The notes: a model not told the origin generated them from the sequence alone. 64,000 nt of DNA from Artemia franciscana (GCF_032884065.1 NC_088883.1:21157393-21221392), one strand, 5' to 3'. Shown: positions 13,061 to 26,349, counted from the first letter of the stretch. Translations and numbers: made by a program.

Positions 13061-13669
13061 AAGCCCTTTGTATTTTGGGAAAGCAAAGAAAAAACATGCA
13101 TACCTCTCTTAAAAACATATACTATATATAAACCGTGAACAAATTGCCTAACTTACATCCCTTGCCCCGAGGGCTGGGGGGGGGGGGGTTGGCGAAGCAC
13201 AATTACAGGACCTTTCAACAATGCTGAAGAAAATAGATGTCTCAAAAATTTGATTGGATAGGGGTGGGTGGGGTGTTTGCCCTCAAATCACTTTTGACTC
13301 TTCAACAGCACACTCTTAACTTCCATTTTCAATCAAATGAGCCCCGTCTGAAGATAATACAATGACACATTCACCCTGACCCCCTCACACCCCCTCCAAA
13401 TAGCTGATAAAAATTTTGAGAGCTATTGTTCAAAAGAGTCGAGCATCCCAACAAAAGACTCCAGGCCCTCCTAATTCTAATCTGGAGTACAATCTTCTTT
13501 TCCTAGACCACTTCTCTTGAACTCAATAAAAAACATCGACAAGACTCATCAGCTATGTCAAGACTCGCAATACAAATTTTGCAATATAGTCTTCCTTTTT
13601 CTTTTTGTTTTGAAAATAGCTTTCTCATCGTTAAAACGATAAACTCGAAAAACAGAAAACAAAGCTCAC

Positions 13670-13793
13670 GTTAAACAAAGAAAAGCCATCACCTTCGGTC
13701 CTCACATATTCTAAAGACGGTTCTTTAAAGAAATCCAATATGGCCTGTTCCACCCCCTCAATACCAACAACTGCATGTCCAAGGTCGTAAAGC
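13670..13793 (-). CDS. Thiopurine S-methyltransferase-like protein, one internal exon
   Basis: A 124-nt exon on the minus strand. It is bounded by a pyrimidine-rich acceptor (tttttcatctag) and a GTGAGC donor. The first base completes a split codon and 41 codons follow: LYDLGHAVVGIEGVEQAILD, then FFKEPSLEYVRTEGDGFSLFN. This matches the SAM-binding core of the TPMT family, where a hydrophobic strand ends in GH.VVGVE, followed by E.AI..FF.E..L.Y. The glutamate of VVGIE is the position that contacts the SAM ribose in class I methyltransferases. The split codon suits the conserved Trp that precedes this block. TPMT proteins methylate sulfur of small thiols in the cytosol. I could not find the flanking exons (PLCGK upstream, WDRG downstream), so it is either a gene with long introns or an isolated remnant. 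Confidence 0.7.
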
Positions 13794-13799
13794 CTAGAT

Positions 13800-15394
13800 G
13801 AAAAAACGGGATTTGCAATGCTTTTCAAAGTTTTAGGAAAAGCTTTCTATCATCTTACAGTTTTCTTGCTTTTTCTAAATGACAGTTGTTTGAAGATAAG
13901 ATAAGATTCATTTCAACAAAGCGGCTATTACAAGTCCAAAGGACCGAATTCGCACTTTAGTATCAGTACAAAATCAGAAATTGCAAATAATCTGTGACCA
14001 TTGTTGTTAATCCAATTTGTGGACAAACTCAACTTGGGCTCCGTGCAAAGTTTTTAATGGCAAAATTTAGCTTATATTTTAAAGGATAATTTCTATCCCT
14101 CTTCCCCATAAAAAGAATGATGGATAAAATTTCAAAGGCGGGGGGGGGGTCCAAAACCCTCTTCTTTTGGGTGTGGCTGTGTCTGAAAATGTTTACTAAT
14201 GGATTGGAGCTTTGATCTCTTACTTGTGATTCGGACAACTATCTTCCTGTGTTTTATCTACAGACTTGTGAGTTATTATGTCGTGAATGCATTAACACGT
14301 CTTGAATGTGTAATTTGTATGTTAAAGTTGGATTACCTGTATCTTTATTTTTATTAGCGATCTTTTAAGTCAGTGGAGACAAGCTTTTTTTCAGGAACGT
14401 CACACGGTGGACTTCATTTCAGACGGAGGAGCGCATATTAACTATACTTTAGTTGCGGTTTAAGAAAGGAAAGTGAATTAATGATGATGTATCAACTGTG
14501 TCTATATGGTGAGAAAAACCTACTTGCAAAGAAGAAAAAACGAGGATTGTTTCAAGTCACTAAAAAAAAAAAAAAAAAAAACGGCGTCAGTCCTCAGTGC
14601 AGAAATAGAAAAAAAATTAAAAAACGGCCAAAATATTTGTACTGTTTTTTTTTTCATGGGCTGTTTTATCCACGTTTTTCTTCTTTATGATTATCTTTAT
14701 GTCATCGTCATGCTTGTCCAGGGGGACCGCAGAAATTTATGAACAGTATGTCATTTTCTTTACCATCAACTTATTTTCTTTTACGCTAAATCGCAGAGGT
14801 TCACTATATTTTTCATTTCAAAATGAAGCAGTTACTTAGCTTGTTTTGAAATGCAAAATTGTTTTTGTTGTCAATTATCATGATAAATCTAAAATAAGGA
14901 TTTATTCGGCATACTGTCTGACTAACACAATGCAAATCAAAAAGAACATAATCAACGTGAGAATGAAAACATTCTACTTCATAATGTGGACTTGCGGTCT
15001 GCATCTTGCCCGCAGGCTGTAGGTTACCAATCCCTACTATGTTACAAAGGTACATACAGCCTAAACTAGGGCTGCCACTGGAAATTTAACAATATCTATA
15101 AATTACCTGAGAATTATCCCAAGGTTCAAAAAATGGTCCCAATATATGTTAAACGATGTATATGCTAAATATACTTTTTGAGTGTAATGTTTAAAATATA
15201 TATTTTTTCCAATCGCAGGACGGAAATTTCAAGATTTTGTTTAAAGATCCCATGTAGTGGCAGCTCTGGTCAAAACGGGCTGTAGTATTTTAGAACAGGT
15301 TTTGTGACATATATTTATGGGGGATACAATATAAGCAACAACTAGGAGGAGAAAAATAAAACAGAAATAAATTTTAATAAAATAAAACTCTTAC
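13800..15394. other. No gene recognised; LINE 3'-end fragment at 15309-15362
   Basis: AT-rich DNA with an A-run near 14563-14581. A piece at 15309-15362 repeats 15667-15725, which lies in the 3' untranslated part of the neighbouring LINE. It is therefore probably a second, truncated insertion of the same LINE. Confidence 0.5.
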
Positions 15395-15522
15395 GAATTT
15401 TCGTTCGTTGGGACGTTGGTATAGAAAATCGTCGCGTCACATCTAACAACTCGCTGGTGGGCGAGGCACCTTCCGAAAGCATTAATTATAGTTTGGCAAA
15501 GATTTCCGCAGCATAATCCCAA
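15395..15522 (-). CDS. Candidate exon, function unknown
   Basis: A 128-nt stretch on the minus strand lies between a strong acceptor (tttcttttctttgcag) and a strong GTAAGA donor. One frame is open throughout and begins LGLCCGNLCQTIINAFGRC; it is rich in Cys. A second minus frame opens with WDYAAEIFAKL and then stops, and a plus-strand frame is also open (ending NYSLAKISAA). With three readable frames and no family match, the coding call rests on the splice borders and on base composition less AT-rich than its surroundings. It could belong to the same minus-strand gene as the TPMT-like exon, but no homology supports that. Confidence 0.35.
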
Positions 15523-15775
15523 CTGCAAAGAAAAGAAATATTTAACAATAATTTCTAAATAATAATCCCGTCCTAGATTTGAAACTGCCGTTTTTGGAAA
15601 AAGAAAAAAATTCGTTACTTGTATCATTTAGCCCCGACCTAACATTTACATTTAGCAGTTTACAGGCAATATATTTATGGGGGATACAATATAAGCAACA
15701 ACTAGAAGGAAAAAAAAGAACAGAGAACATACCTGAGGCCTGGGAGCCAAGTGCAGAGAGGAAAACCAAACACCA

Positions 15776-18700
15776 TTAACAAAACACAGAGGCCATCAAC
15801 TCCACAGAGAAAAAAAAATCTATTTGATTCTTTATTAAATGATCCTTAAGAATCCTTTTAAAAGTCCCAAACGAGTGACATTTCTGCACTGAAGAAGGTA
15901 GTGAATTCCAGACCTGTTGAAAAGCAATGTGGGGATTGGAATTTGATATAATAGTAGGGGTAGGCGGAATGTGGATATTATTTGAAGAACGAAGACTATA
16001 TGGAGCTGTATCAGAAATAAACATAGGAGTTTTCCGAAGAGATTTTGAAAGATTGCCGTGAAGTTGATCAAAGACAAAATTAGCCTTAAGAGCTGTGTTG
16101 GTGAAGAACGGTTGGTGTCCATAACCAAACGCCGTGCTTTAGTATACATGACGGAAAGTGACCCCAGCGTAGACGGAAAAGTAGACATCCATACAATGGG
16201 GCAATAAGAAACATATGACTGGACAAGGCAGAAAAAAAAAAGAAGTTTTAGAATAGATCCAGGAAATGTGTATCTAAGTGTTCGAATGATACCCAAACTC
16301 CGTAAGACCTAAACCCTAATCATGGCTACATGGTTTCTCAATGAAAGGTTCTCATCAAGTAGGATACCAAGAAACCGGACCACCCGATTCTCTGGTCTAC
16401 ACAAGGAGCCTTGTGACACCTAAAGGTGTGCAATCTGAGGGAAAGCTACACCAATTCGAGAAAAAATAAGAAAATGTGATTTACCAACATTCATGACCAA
16501 GTAATTGGCATTAAACCATGACATAACTCTCTCGAATAATGCCACAAGGTTAGACTTGATATCACACTCCGTCTTCCCAAGGGTCCCAAGAGTGGTATCA
16601 TCCGCAAAAGCAACAAGGAAATCTTCATTAGAAGAAGGCAACATGGGCAACATGCATTAGATTATTATTCCATTTCTATAGCCATTTTATTAGGCAACAT
16701 ACCAAAGGCCTGGTGTTTTTCAAAGCCGAAATCAGATCATTAACATAAATCAAAAATATAATGGGACCAAGAACAGATCCCTGCGGGACGCCATAATATA
16801 CTTCAGAAGGGCTCCGGAAAAGCGGATCAATTGAAATAAGCCTACCAGAAAGATATGAATCAAACCAAGAATAAGCGTTTGATCTTATACCAATATGTGA
16901 TAGTTTCCAAAGAAGAATCCAATGAGTCAAGGAATCAAAAGCTTTACGAACATCCAAAAATAAAGCTGCCAGGATATGACCAGAATCTATTGCCGAATGA
17001 ATGAAATCCGATAAAGCTGCGCCAGCATGCTCCATAGAGTAATTCGCTCGGAATCCAAACTGGAAATCATGCAAAAAATTCTCAAAAATTTTGCTGAAAA
17101 CAGATAGGAGAGAAATTAGCCTATAATTAACAGGATCACTCCGAGAACCACCTTTATAGAGTACTATAATCTTAGCCCCCTTGAGAGATTCAGGAAAAAT
17201 ACCTTTCTCGAAAGACAGATTGACGAGTTTAGTCAGTGGTGACAGAATAGCAGGCAGAATGGCACGGATAACCCTTGTAGGAATTTTGTCTCGTCCTGAA
17301 GAGGATGATCCTTTAAGAGCATTCACGATACGAGCTACCTCAAATTCAGAAACAGAATTCATGACCATCGACTTGAAACATGAGGGTCCAAGATAGGCTC
17401 TGAAATCGCAACGAGAAGTTGCAGAATTTGCAGAGGAAGCAGTTACCTTTCCTATATTATCAAAATAAAAGGTAAGCTCTAGCTGAACATCTACATCTCC
17501 TTGGACGGTTTTACCATCGATTTTCAACATTGATGGAACTGAAGGCAGAGGGGGAGTAGGTCTAAGAACTGAATCACTTAAATACCATGTCTTCCTTACA
17601 TCCTTCCCACATTTTGAAAATTTCTTATGATAATACTGAGACTTTGCCTTCCGACGCAGAGAATTAAATATATTCCTATAGGCCTTGTATCGTTCGTGAT
17701 GAGCTAAAGATGGTGAAGCTTTGTAAAGTTTCCACAAATAATTTTTCCTATTCCAGCTTTTATGGAGACCTGGAGTCATCCATGGATTCAGTGGTGCTAT
17801 CCTTTTTGAAGTATGGGGCGCTGGACCCCGATTGCAAATTTTCAGGATTCCTTCTTTAACTAAATCATAAAAGGAATCAAGAGTGCTTAAAATCTGAATC
17901 AGAAACCAAACTACCCCATGGTACATCAGCCAGACGAGAATTAAGTAGTCTTAGCTCAGTATCACCATAACGGGAAAATGAGAGATTAGATGGTGATGCT
18001 ATACGCTGCGCTTGATCAGCACTGCGAAAATGATCAGAAATATCACTAACTAGCACCAAATTATCTAAAACATCTAGTGACGAAAAAATATTATCGACAA
18101 GAGACGCTTGGGTTTCTGTAACTTGGGTTGGTATAGAAACCGAAGGTAGAGTTCCGGAAGGGAGTATCATTGACCAAAAATCAATAGTTGAAGCAGAATT
18201 TTGATCCAACAGGTTGAGGTAAAATCACCCATAAGGATTAGTTCATAGGGATGTTTTTGGACTGAGTCCAAAACTTCTTCCAGAGTTTTCAAAAACGAAG
18301 GAATAGATCCACTTGGGGACCTATGAACCAAATCCACAACTAAATACTTACGCATTGATTTAATCTCAATAAATAAGGATTCAAAGATTCCTTCCTCATT
18401 TCTGCTCAAATCATTTCGGACATTATATGCAAGACGATCAGCAATATAAAGCATAAGGCCACCTCTCGCCATCTGTTTCCTATTCAGCCTCTCCACCCTA
18501 TATCCTGGAATATCTAGAAGGATATCCTTTTTTGAATCCAGGAGTTTCACATAATCCTATAACATCAGGAGTTCCATCACTAACGATCCGTTTCAGCTCA
18601 TCAAAAGACGAGCAGAGTCCCTGAATGTTAAGATGAAACACAGAGAAAATATCATCTCGTTTAGAGGAGGCAGAACCATTTAATTGCGAAACATACTTAC

Positions 18701-18845
18701 TTTTAAAAGCCGAATTAGAATCATTATTCATCTGATTTCTATTTCCAATTGAATTATTAATAATATTTTCAATATCCAAAGGATTATTTTGTAAATCAAG
18801 TAAACGATCCCCCAAAGAGTTGATACCAGCCTGGCCACTACTCAC
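15776..18845 (-). pseudogene. LINE ORF2 (endonuclease/reverse transcriptase), frameshifted
   Basis: Pieces in order on the minus strand. The endonuclease N-terminus reads FSVFHLNIQGLCSSFDELK and then DVIGLCET (18690-18540). The middle has MARGGLMLYIADRLAYNVR and ELILMGDF (18480-18230). The endonuclease C-terminus has LVSDISDHF (18050). The reverse transcriptase spans 17926-16676, with FLDVRKAFD as motif A and YYGVPQGSVLGP as motif B. After a frameshift FAFADDTT-type motif C appears as VAFADDTT near 16600. The C-terminal region (16296-15776) has VWNSLPSSVQ and FKRILKDHL. Around the FENF-QFGFR junction about 20 residues expected in the family are missing. The catalytic aspartates are present, but at least three frame breaks make it inactive. 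Confidence 0.92.
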
Positions 18846-19337
18846 GGTGGATGGCAGTTACGCCCCACGACCAATCCCACCAGACCACAGGTATAAGCAA
18901 AAAATATAAGGAAAGAAGATTAAAAAATAATATAATCAAGGTATGGATAAATAATGATACTAAAATCAAGGTAAGAACAAATAAGAAAAAAACAGGGAAA
19001 GAGAAGAAAAAAGAAACAAAGAAAAACTAAGAACTCCTCCCCCATGCCTCTCCCATTGAAAAGTAAAAGCACTAAAACCCACAGTATATGGGTTTGTCCT
19101 AACACTATACTGTTGGTGCAAAAAAAAAACAAAAAACAAATAGCAATACAATAAAAAAGACACAATATTTGTTGTAGCAGAAAATACCATTATATAAGTC
19201 ACTATTACTATTTTTATTGCATTGGACCAAACTAACTCAACAAATAATTCAAGCAATACTTTTTTCTTATCAAAACACAAAAAGTGTCCGGGCTTCCACA
19301 AACTCACTAAACAAAAAAAGAAAAAAAAAATATTCAG

Positions 19338-20161
19338 TCATGTAATCCAGTCCATAGAATTGCGCCAGCCGTTTCCTTGCCTTCGCTGTCGTTGCATTTG
19401 AATCAGGCTACTAATATCTGGTGGGATTTCATCAAACAAAAACATTTCCACTGGTCCTTCCTTAAGGCGACAAATACATAGAGATGGTGGTATGGATCTC
19501 GCAATCCAAGTTTCAAAACCTGTTTTTTCACTAATGCTGGTTCGGATAGCTAAAAGTTTTTGTTTCGAACTTCTCGAACAGACGGGGGAGAATCATCGGA
19601 TAGAAAAACATTCTGATTGCCCATGATAGTTTTTCTACGAAGATTTCGAGCCTGCTTTAGAACTGCCACTTTCAGCTACCTGTTCTCCATGATAACCTTT
19701 ATCAGTTTTTTTTCAGGCTTAACATCAGCTATCGTGTATTTGGGTACCTCGTGGATTCCAAGGCATGACGAAATTATACTATAGAAAATCGCCTTAGCGT
19801 TTACAGTATCAATCGCTGTCACGTTCCATACTAGAATATTCTTATCAGTTTCTTTACTTTCCAGCTTCATCATTGTATGCCTTAGGCTAGATAGCTGCGA
19901 TTTCAGTAAAGCATTTTCATCAACCAGCACAGAAATGTGGTTCTTCAAATCGTTGGTTTCTACCTCAAGGCTGATCACTTTAGGCTTAATACCTTCCACC
20001 TCCAATTTCGATTCCAATACAGATTCTTTGATCTTAGAAATCCTTTGATCAAATCCTTTAAAAGTAACATTCAACTCATTTAACGTAGTTGAATTTTCTT
20101 TAACAGTCTGTAAAACTAGACTCAAACTATCTGCTAGTGATTTCAATGAGATTCTTTCCAT
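19338..20161 (-). pseudogene. LINE ORF1 (coiled-coil nucleic-acid-binding protein), disrupted
   Basis: The first 161 codons are open and give a heptad-rich coiled coil (roughly residues 1-115), then KETDKNILVWNVTA, which resembles the RRM-like part of LINE ORF1 proteins. A TAG at 19676 interrupts the frame. After it comes VLKQARNLRRK and FLSDDSPPSVREVR, typical of the C-terminal ORF1 domain. A frameshift then leads to the last part with FDEIPPDISSL before a stop at 19338. In the family this protein coats the element's RNA. Confidence 0.8.
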
Positions 20162-20919
<758 letters not shown>

Positions 20920-21869
20920 TCTTTTTTTTCTATTTATGTTTTTTTTTTCACTGGTGACTTCTTTAACCCATTTTCGGGCTCAGTGGCTAGTTTTTCCTCA
21001 TCATTGTAGACTCCCCAAAACTTGTTCAGGAGTCAGGTTCTAGTAAGAAGTAAGTGGGATGTGGTAAATAGATGGGACCAAGAATCTCCCTTGTAGGTGC
21101 AACACCAAACCCCAGTGAGTAAAAACCAGACACTACTAGAAGCGCATAATACGTGCCAATTAGTTGAAAGCTGAGTTTAAATAGACATGAGTGATATAGT
21201 GATCTGCTGCCAAATATGGGTTTCTGAATTCAAAATATAAACAAAAGAAAATTCTCATGCAAAATCTCATGTTTTTCAAGTTTCAGCGTTCCCATGTTTT
21301 TTGGCAATGATAATATGTTTTTGACAATTTCGAAGTGGAAGCCCTGGGCTGGACATCCCTTATCTAGAATTTAGTTGTAGATGCTGTAGAAACGGCACTA
21401 GTACAAAGATTCTCATTACTCGAAGGAAGAAACTACAGTTGCTCAATATGAAGAACTTATATGCTTTTTGTCTTAAATTTTCCTCCAATGTTAAAATACG
21501 GGTAAGAACAAAGAAGTAAAATGAAAAAATTGGGGAATAAATTTTTTTTATAGCCCATTAACAACTAGCCTCATTTGACAAACTTATTTAACTGAGTTTA
21601 GCAAAATGGTTTTATGTGAAAAATGAAAATTACGAGATTTGAATAATAATAGCCTCATTCAAAACTTCATTATTTAGTTCAACACATGGAACCAAATCGG
21701 GAGCTATACGGACCATCTTGAGATCAAACTACTTGAGTTTTGTCGCTGTGCTTAACAAGTACAAAAAAAAACTCCTTTTGACATTTCAAAAAAAGTTTAA
21801 AACAGCCAAATCGGAAGCTATAGGGAACTTATATATGTAGTATTTTTTAAACATGCTTGATATCTATTA
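20920..21869. other. No gene recognised
   Basis: AT-rich sequence without an exon, element end or RNA that I can identify. Part near 21690-21860 resembles text flanking family B copies. Confidence 0.45.
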
Positions 21870-22365
21870 TTTTCAAATTCATTTAGATCCAAACACCCAT
21901 TTGCAAGTTAAACAAATTTTTCTAATTTTTCCTTTCCCTTCAGCCCCCTAGATGGTTGAATTGGGGAAAACAACTGTTATAAATTTGTTCAGGTCTCTGA
22001 CATACCTACCAGTTTCATCATCCTAGCACTTCCAGAAGCACCAAACTTGCCAAAGCATTAGACCCCCCACCTAAATCCCCCAAAGAGAGCATATCCAGTC
22101 CTGTTACATCAATCATGTATCCATGATATGGGATCATTCTTCCCACTAAGTTTCTTCCCAATCTCTCCAATCTGAGCATTTTTAAATAAATAAGTTAAAA
22201 ATACCTCATTTTTTCAATTTTTCCTCTCTCTCCAGCCCCCAGATAGTGAAATAGGGGAAACAACTGATATCAAGTCAATTTGTGCAGGTCCCTGACACAC
22301 CTACCAATTTTGATCATCCTAGCACATCCAGAACTACCAAACTTATCAAAGCACTAGAAATCCCC
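21870..22365 (+). repeat. Family B repeat, two internal units
   Basis: The blocks 'gttgaattggggaaaacaac' and 'cagaagcacc' recur twice about 300 bases apart (21955 and 22250), matching the family B order. Confidence 0.7.
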
Positions 22366-22466
22366 AGATATCAGACATAAAGTAAAGTGAATATACCACT
22401 TGATGCTTTTTTATGCATTTTACAAATACACTAATAACTTCTACCACAAATTCAGACTTAAATACA

Positions 22467-23095
22467 GGCAAAATTCTAGTTAATTGACTTTTTGCTATTT
22501 CACAAAGGGTTTAGGATAGTAAAATGAAACTTTCAGGGTTGAGTCTACAGACTAAATTATGACCCAGGAAGATAATTTCAAGTACCTACCTCTACTCCTT
22601 CTCCCTCTAGAGGTCCCTGACCTTTGATGACCTTTAAAAATATGTTATAAAAGTAAAACCTTACAAAATAGATCTTCTGCTTAATTGAGCTTCAAATCAA
22701 ATCAGCTTCATAACTTTGCTCCATTCCATTTTATAAGGTTTTAAAGATATGCAGATACATTTCTTAAATTTTGAAGAAAAAAACATTGATATGGCTCAAA
22801 ATTCTACTCAAATAACAGGACTTGCATTTTTAGAACTCAAGGCGGAGAAAAAGCAACTAGGCCTAGTAACTGAAAATTAGGGTAAAATGTTATTTTGCCA
22901 AAATTTCAATAGGTATAGACCTGTCATGTAGGCAAATTTCAGGGCCCTCTGGAGAGAGAAGGAGTGGAGGTGGGTACTTTAAAATACCTTCCCTGGACAC
23001 ACTTTAGCCTGTAGACCCATCCCTGAAAGTTTCCTTTTCCTAACCTAAACCCTTTCCAATATAGCAAGAAGTCAATTAACTAGAATTTTACCTAA
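22467..23095. repeat. Inverted repeat pair
   Basis: 22467-22620 and 22940-23095 are inverted copies. The left arm has 'ctagttaattgac' and 'ggtttaggatag'. The right arm has, in reverse complement, 'gtcaattaactag' and 'cctaacctaaaccc'. The 320-base loop shows no gene. The arrangement suggests a fold-back or MITE-like element. Confidence 0.75.
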
Positions 23096-23289
23096 GTACA
23101 TTTTAACCTAACCTTGTTATAAATAATTTTAGCACTGAGAAAATGTAGTATTATTTTGTTGAAAACAGCACAGAGAAAACATAGTAGGATATTATTTTGT
23201 TGGAAATGACAGATTACTTGTACTTTAATTGAAAATTTGTCATTTTTACCAGTTTAAAAAGTACTTAAATTTGAATATGTGGAAGAAGC

Positions 23290-25510
23290 AATAGTTGGTA
23301 AAACTGGTGCAAATAGTATTACTGGCTTTCATATAAAGTAAATATACCATTTGATGCCTTTTTTATGCTCTTTACAAATATAATAATTGCTTCTACCACA
23401 AATTCAGATTTAAGTACTTTTTTTACCTCTTAAAAATGACCTATATATGGTGTCATTACAAATCTGTAATAGTTAAGAAACAAAGTTGGGCTATACATTT
23501 GCACATCAGGGGGGTGGGGGTAAAGCATAGCATATATTAAATACATAAACTAACCATTGCTGTTTCTTTTTGTATGTGTTTGTGCACATAAAATTTGATG
23601 AGAAGAGAGATCACCAGTGCAAAAGCACAAAAAAAAAACAGCAATGGTTAGTTTACATATTTAATACTAGCTGTTGGGGTGGCGCTTCGCGCCACCCCAA
23701 CACCTAGTTGGTGGGGGCGCTTCGCGCCCCCCCAAGCCCCCCCGCGCGCGTAAGTCGTTACGCGCCATAATAGTTACGCGCCATTGTAGTTGTGTCCCTA
23801 TGTCCCACCTGTGAATATAGATATATATATATATATATGGTTTTAACTACGTAAAACTTGCGAATATACAACATTCTTTGCTGTCCCATTGTCTTTGCAT
23901 ATAAATAGATTGTCAGGTTATCCCCCTGTTTCCCCCGGTGTCCCCGTTGTAGTTGTGTCCCTGTGTCCCGGTCGTCATTTATATTCCCTGTGTCCCGGGT
24001 CCCGGTCATCATTTGTATCCCGGTGTCCCGGTCTGTATATACATTCGTTTTTTAGTTTTGTTTTTCTCCTTTATTTTTTTCCTTTTTTTTCTTTTTTAGC
24101 TTATTTAGATTTTTAGATTTTTTAGTTTTTTTTATTAGTTTTTAGTTTTTATTTCTTTTTAGTTTTTTTGTCCCGGTCGTCATTTATATCCCCCTGTTTC
24201 CCCCGGTGTCCCCGTTGTAGTTGTGTCCCTGTGTCCCGGTCGTTATTTATATTCCCTGTGTCCCGGTCGTCATTTGTATCCCGGTGTACCGGTCTGTATA
24301 TACATTCGTTTTTTAGTTTTGTTTTTCTCCTTTATTTTTTTCCTTTTTTTTTCTTTTTTAGTTTATTTAGATTTTTAGATTTTTTAGTTTTTTTATTAGT
24401 TTTTAGTTTTTTTTTCTTTTTAGTTTTTTTGTAGTTTTTACCTTCTTTTTAGTTTTGTTAATTTTTTTTTTTACTTGTGTCCTGGTCGTCATTTATACTC
24501 CCTGTGTCCCGGTGCTTTGTTGATTGCTAATCGAACATTCCTTTTGTCCTGGTCGCTTTCTCTTTGAGTGTCGTCATTTATTTTTTTCTTTTTTAGTTCT
24601 TTTAGTTTTTACCTTTTTTAGTTTTTTTTTAGTTTTTAGTTTTTTTAGTTTTTTACCTTTTTTTAGTTTTTTTAGTTTTTTAGCTTTTTTATTTTTTTTA
24701 TTAGTTTTTAGTTTTTTTGTAGTTTTTGCCTTTTTTTTTAGTTTTTTGTCCTGGTCGCTTTCTCTTTGAGTGTCGTCATTTATTAGTTTTTTCCTTTTTT
24801 TTTTAGTTTTTTATTGGTTTTTACCTTTATTTTAGCTTATTTTTCAGTTTTTTCCTTTTTTTTAGTTTTTTTTTATTTTTTTTTAGTTTTTTACCTTTTT
24901 TTAGTTTTTTTAGTTTTTTTAGTTTTTTAGCTTTTTTACTTTTTTTATTAGTTTTTAGTTTTTTTTTGTAGTTTTTGCCTTTTTTTAGTTTTTTCAGTTT
25001 TTTTTTTTAGTTTTTTATTGGTTTTTACCTTTATAGTTTTTTTAGTTTTTTAGCTTTTTTATTTTTTTTATTAGTTTTTAGTTTTTTTTGTAGTTTTTGC
25101 CTTTTTTTAGTTTTTTCAGTTTTGACGTCACCTAATCCAGTTTTTTCAGGTGACGTCACCTGACACATCCATCCACACATCCACAGACAGACAACTTATT
25201 TTTATATATATAGATATGCTATGCTTCAACCCCACCTCACCCCCCTGATGTGCCAATTATATAGCCTAAATTTATTTCTAAACTATTACAGATTTGTAAT
25301 GACATATATACATCATATATACATCATTTCTATATGTATATCATTTCCATATATACATCATTTCTAAGAGATCAAGAGGTCAAAAAGTGCTTAAATCTGA
25401 ATTTGTGGTAGAAGCAATAATTATATTTGTAAACAGCATTAAAAAGGCATTGAGTGATATACTCACTTTATATGAAATCCAGTAATACTATTTGCACCAG
25501 TTTTACCAAA
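23290..25510. repeat. Long inverted repeat (outer arms) interrupted by a Helitron
   Basis: The left arm (about 23290-23535) and right arm (about 25216-25510) are inverted copies. Shared text includes 'cttctaccacaaattcag' and 'cacatcaggggggtgg' against their reverse complements. Between them 23538-23666 is itself a palindrome with arms 'aaccattgctgttt' and 'aaacagcaatggtt'. Before the Helitron landed this was a fold-back element about 670 bases long. Confidence 0.85.
23667..25214 (-). mobile_element. Non-autonomous Helitron, 1548 bp
   Basis: On the minus strand the element starts TCTATATATATAAAAATAAG (25214) and ends in CTAG (23667). Just inside the 3' end is a GC-rich hairpin of the form GGGGTGGCGC-GAA-GCGCCACCCC. 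It lies between A and T, as Helitrons do. A second GC-rich hairpin follows further in (about 23710-23740). The interior is not coding: it is made of minisatellite blocks around 'gtcccggtcgtcattt' and T-rich 'tagttttt' runs, with a larger unit of about 250 bases repeated at 23925 and 24170. No Rep/helicase gene is present. The Phe-rich plus-strand ORFs across the T-rich part are artefacts. Confidence 0.92.
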
Positions 25511-26349
25511 GCAATTATCATATTTGCAAAGAGCATAAGAAAAGGCATCAAGTGGTATGCTTGCTTTTTTGGTAAGTCAGTTATATGAACTGTCATATTT
25601 TTTTGTCAATATTAAGAGCTAAAAAAGTGCTTAAATCTGAATTTGCAGTAGAAGCAATTATTAGAACCCCTTTCTAAGATAGCAAAACTAGAATTTTGCC
25701 ATTTTGCTCAAATAATAGAAATAACATTATCAAAGCTAAAAGCATAAAACAAGAATTTAAAACTGAAAATTAAGCAATAATTAACAATCGTCCTCATTTT
25801 GGTCTAGGTAGGCTAAACAACAGTCAAATAGGCTATATTATCTATTTGTAGTGTTTTGTTATGAGCATGTAGTGTTTCGATTTAAGCACACAAAATAGAA
25901 TAGCACAGTTTATATTGACAGGGAGACAAGCTGCAGCAGATATGTAGTTTGCAAATTTAACTTTTATCTTTAAATTATGTTATGTCTTTTAAGTATCTTT
26001 TTATTCTAGCATGTTTCCTTCCATAAAACCACTATTATAGACCTTCGACTATTATGACTGCTTTGTAACACTAAAATGTAAAATAAATACTTACAAATAA
26101 AAAAGATTTAAAAAGATAATTCTAAAACTAATCTACGGCCATTTTAGCTAATATTTGATCAAAATGAAGAAGTGTTTGTATGAGGTAGCCGAAAATTAAG
26201 CCGAATGCTACAGAAGCAGGCTGAAGGCAGAATACAAATTGCTATCCTAAGAATTGGAAAAGAAGAACCTGAAGCTAACATCTATATGCAAAGGGATCTA
26301 GAAATGTCAATAAAAAATTTTTTTTTCGTAACATAAAAAAAAGATCTAA
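25511..26349. other. No gene recognised; repeat-derived flank
   Basis: 25511-25680 continues the inverted-repeat family in diverged form ('cttaaatctgaatttgcag'). The rest is AT-rich DNA without recognisable features. Confidence 0.5.

Larger units (their letters stand above)
15600..20161 (-). mobile_element. CR1/jockey-like non-LTR retrotransposon, broken
   Basis: This is a nearly full LINE on the minus strand. ORF1 (20161-19338) encodes a coiled-coil protein, and ORF2 (18845-15776) encodes endonuclease plus reverse transcriptase. The 3' untranslated part runs to about 15605 and includes the block 'gttaggtcggggctaaat'. Both ORFs carry frameshifts and stops. A short second fragment of its 3' end lies at 15309-15362. 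I did not find a clear target duplication. Confidence 0.9.

Noticed and set aside
23889-24769. Phe-rich ORFs on the plus strand
   Set aside because: They are translations of T-rich minisatellite inside the Helitron.
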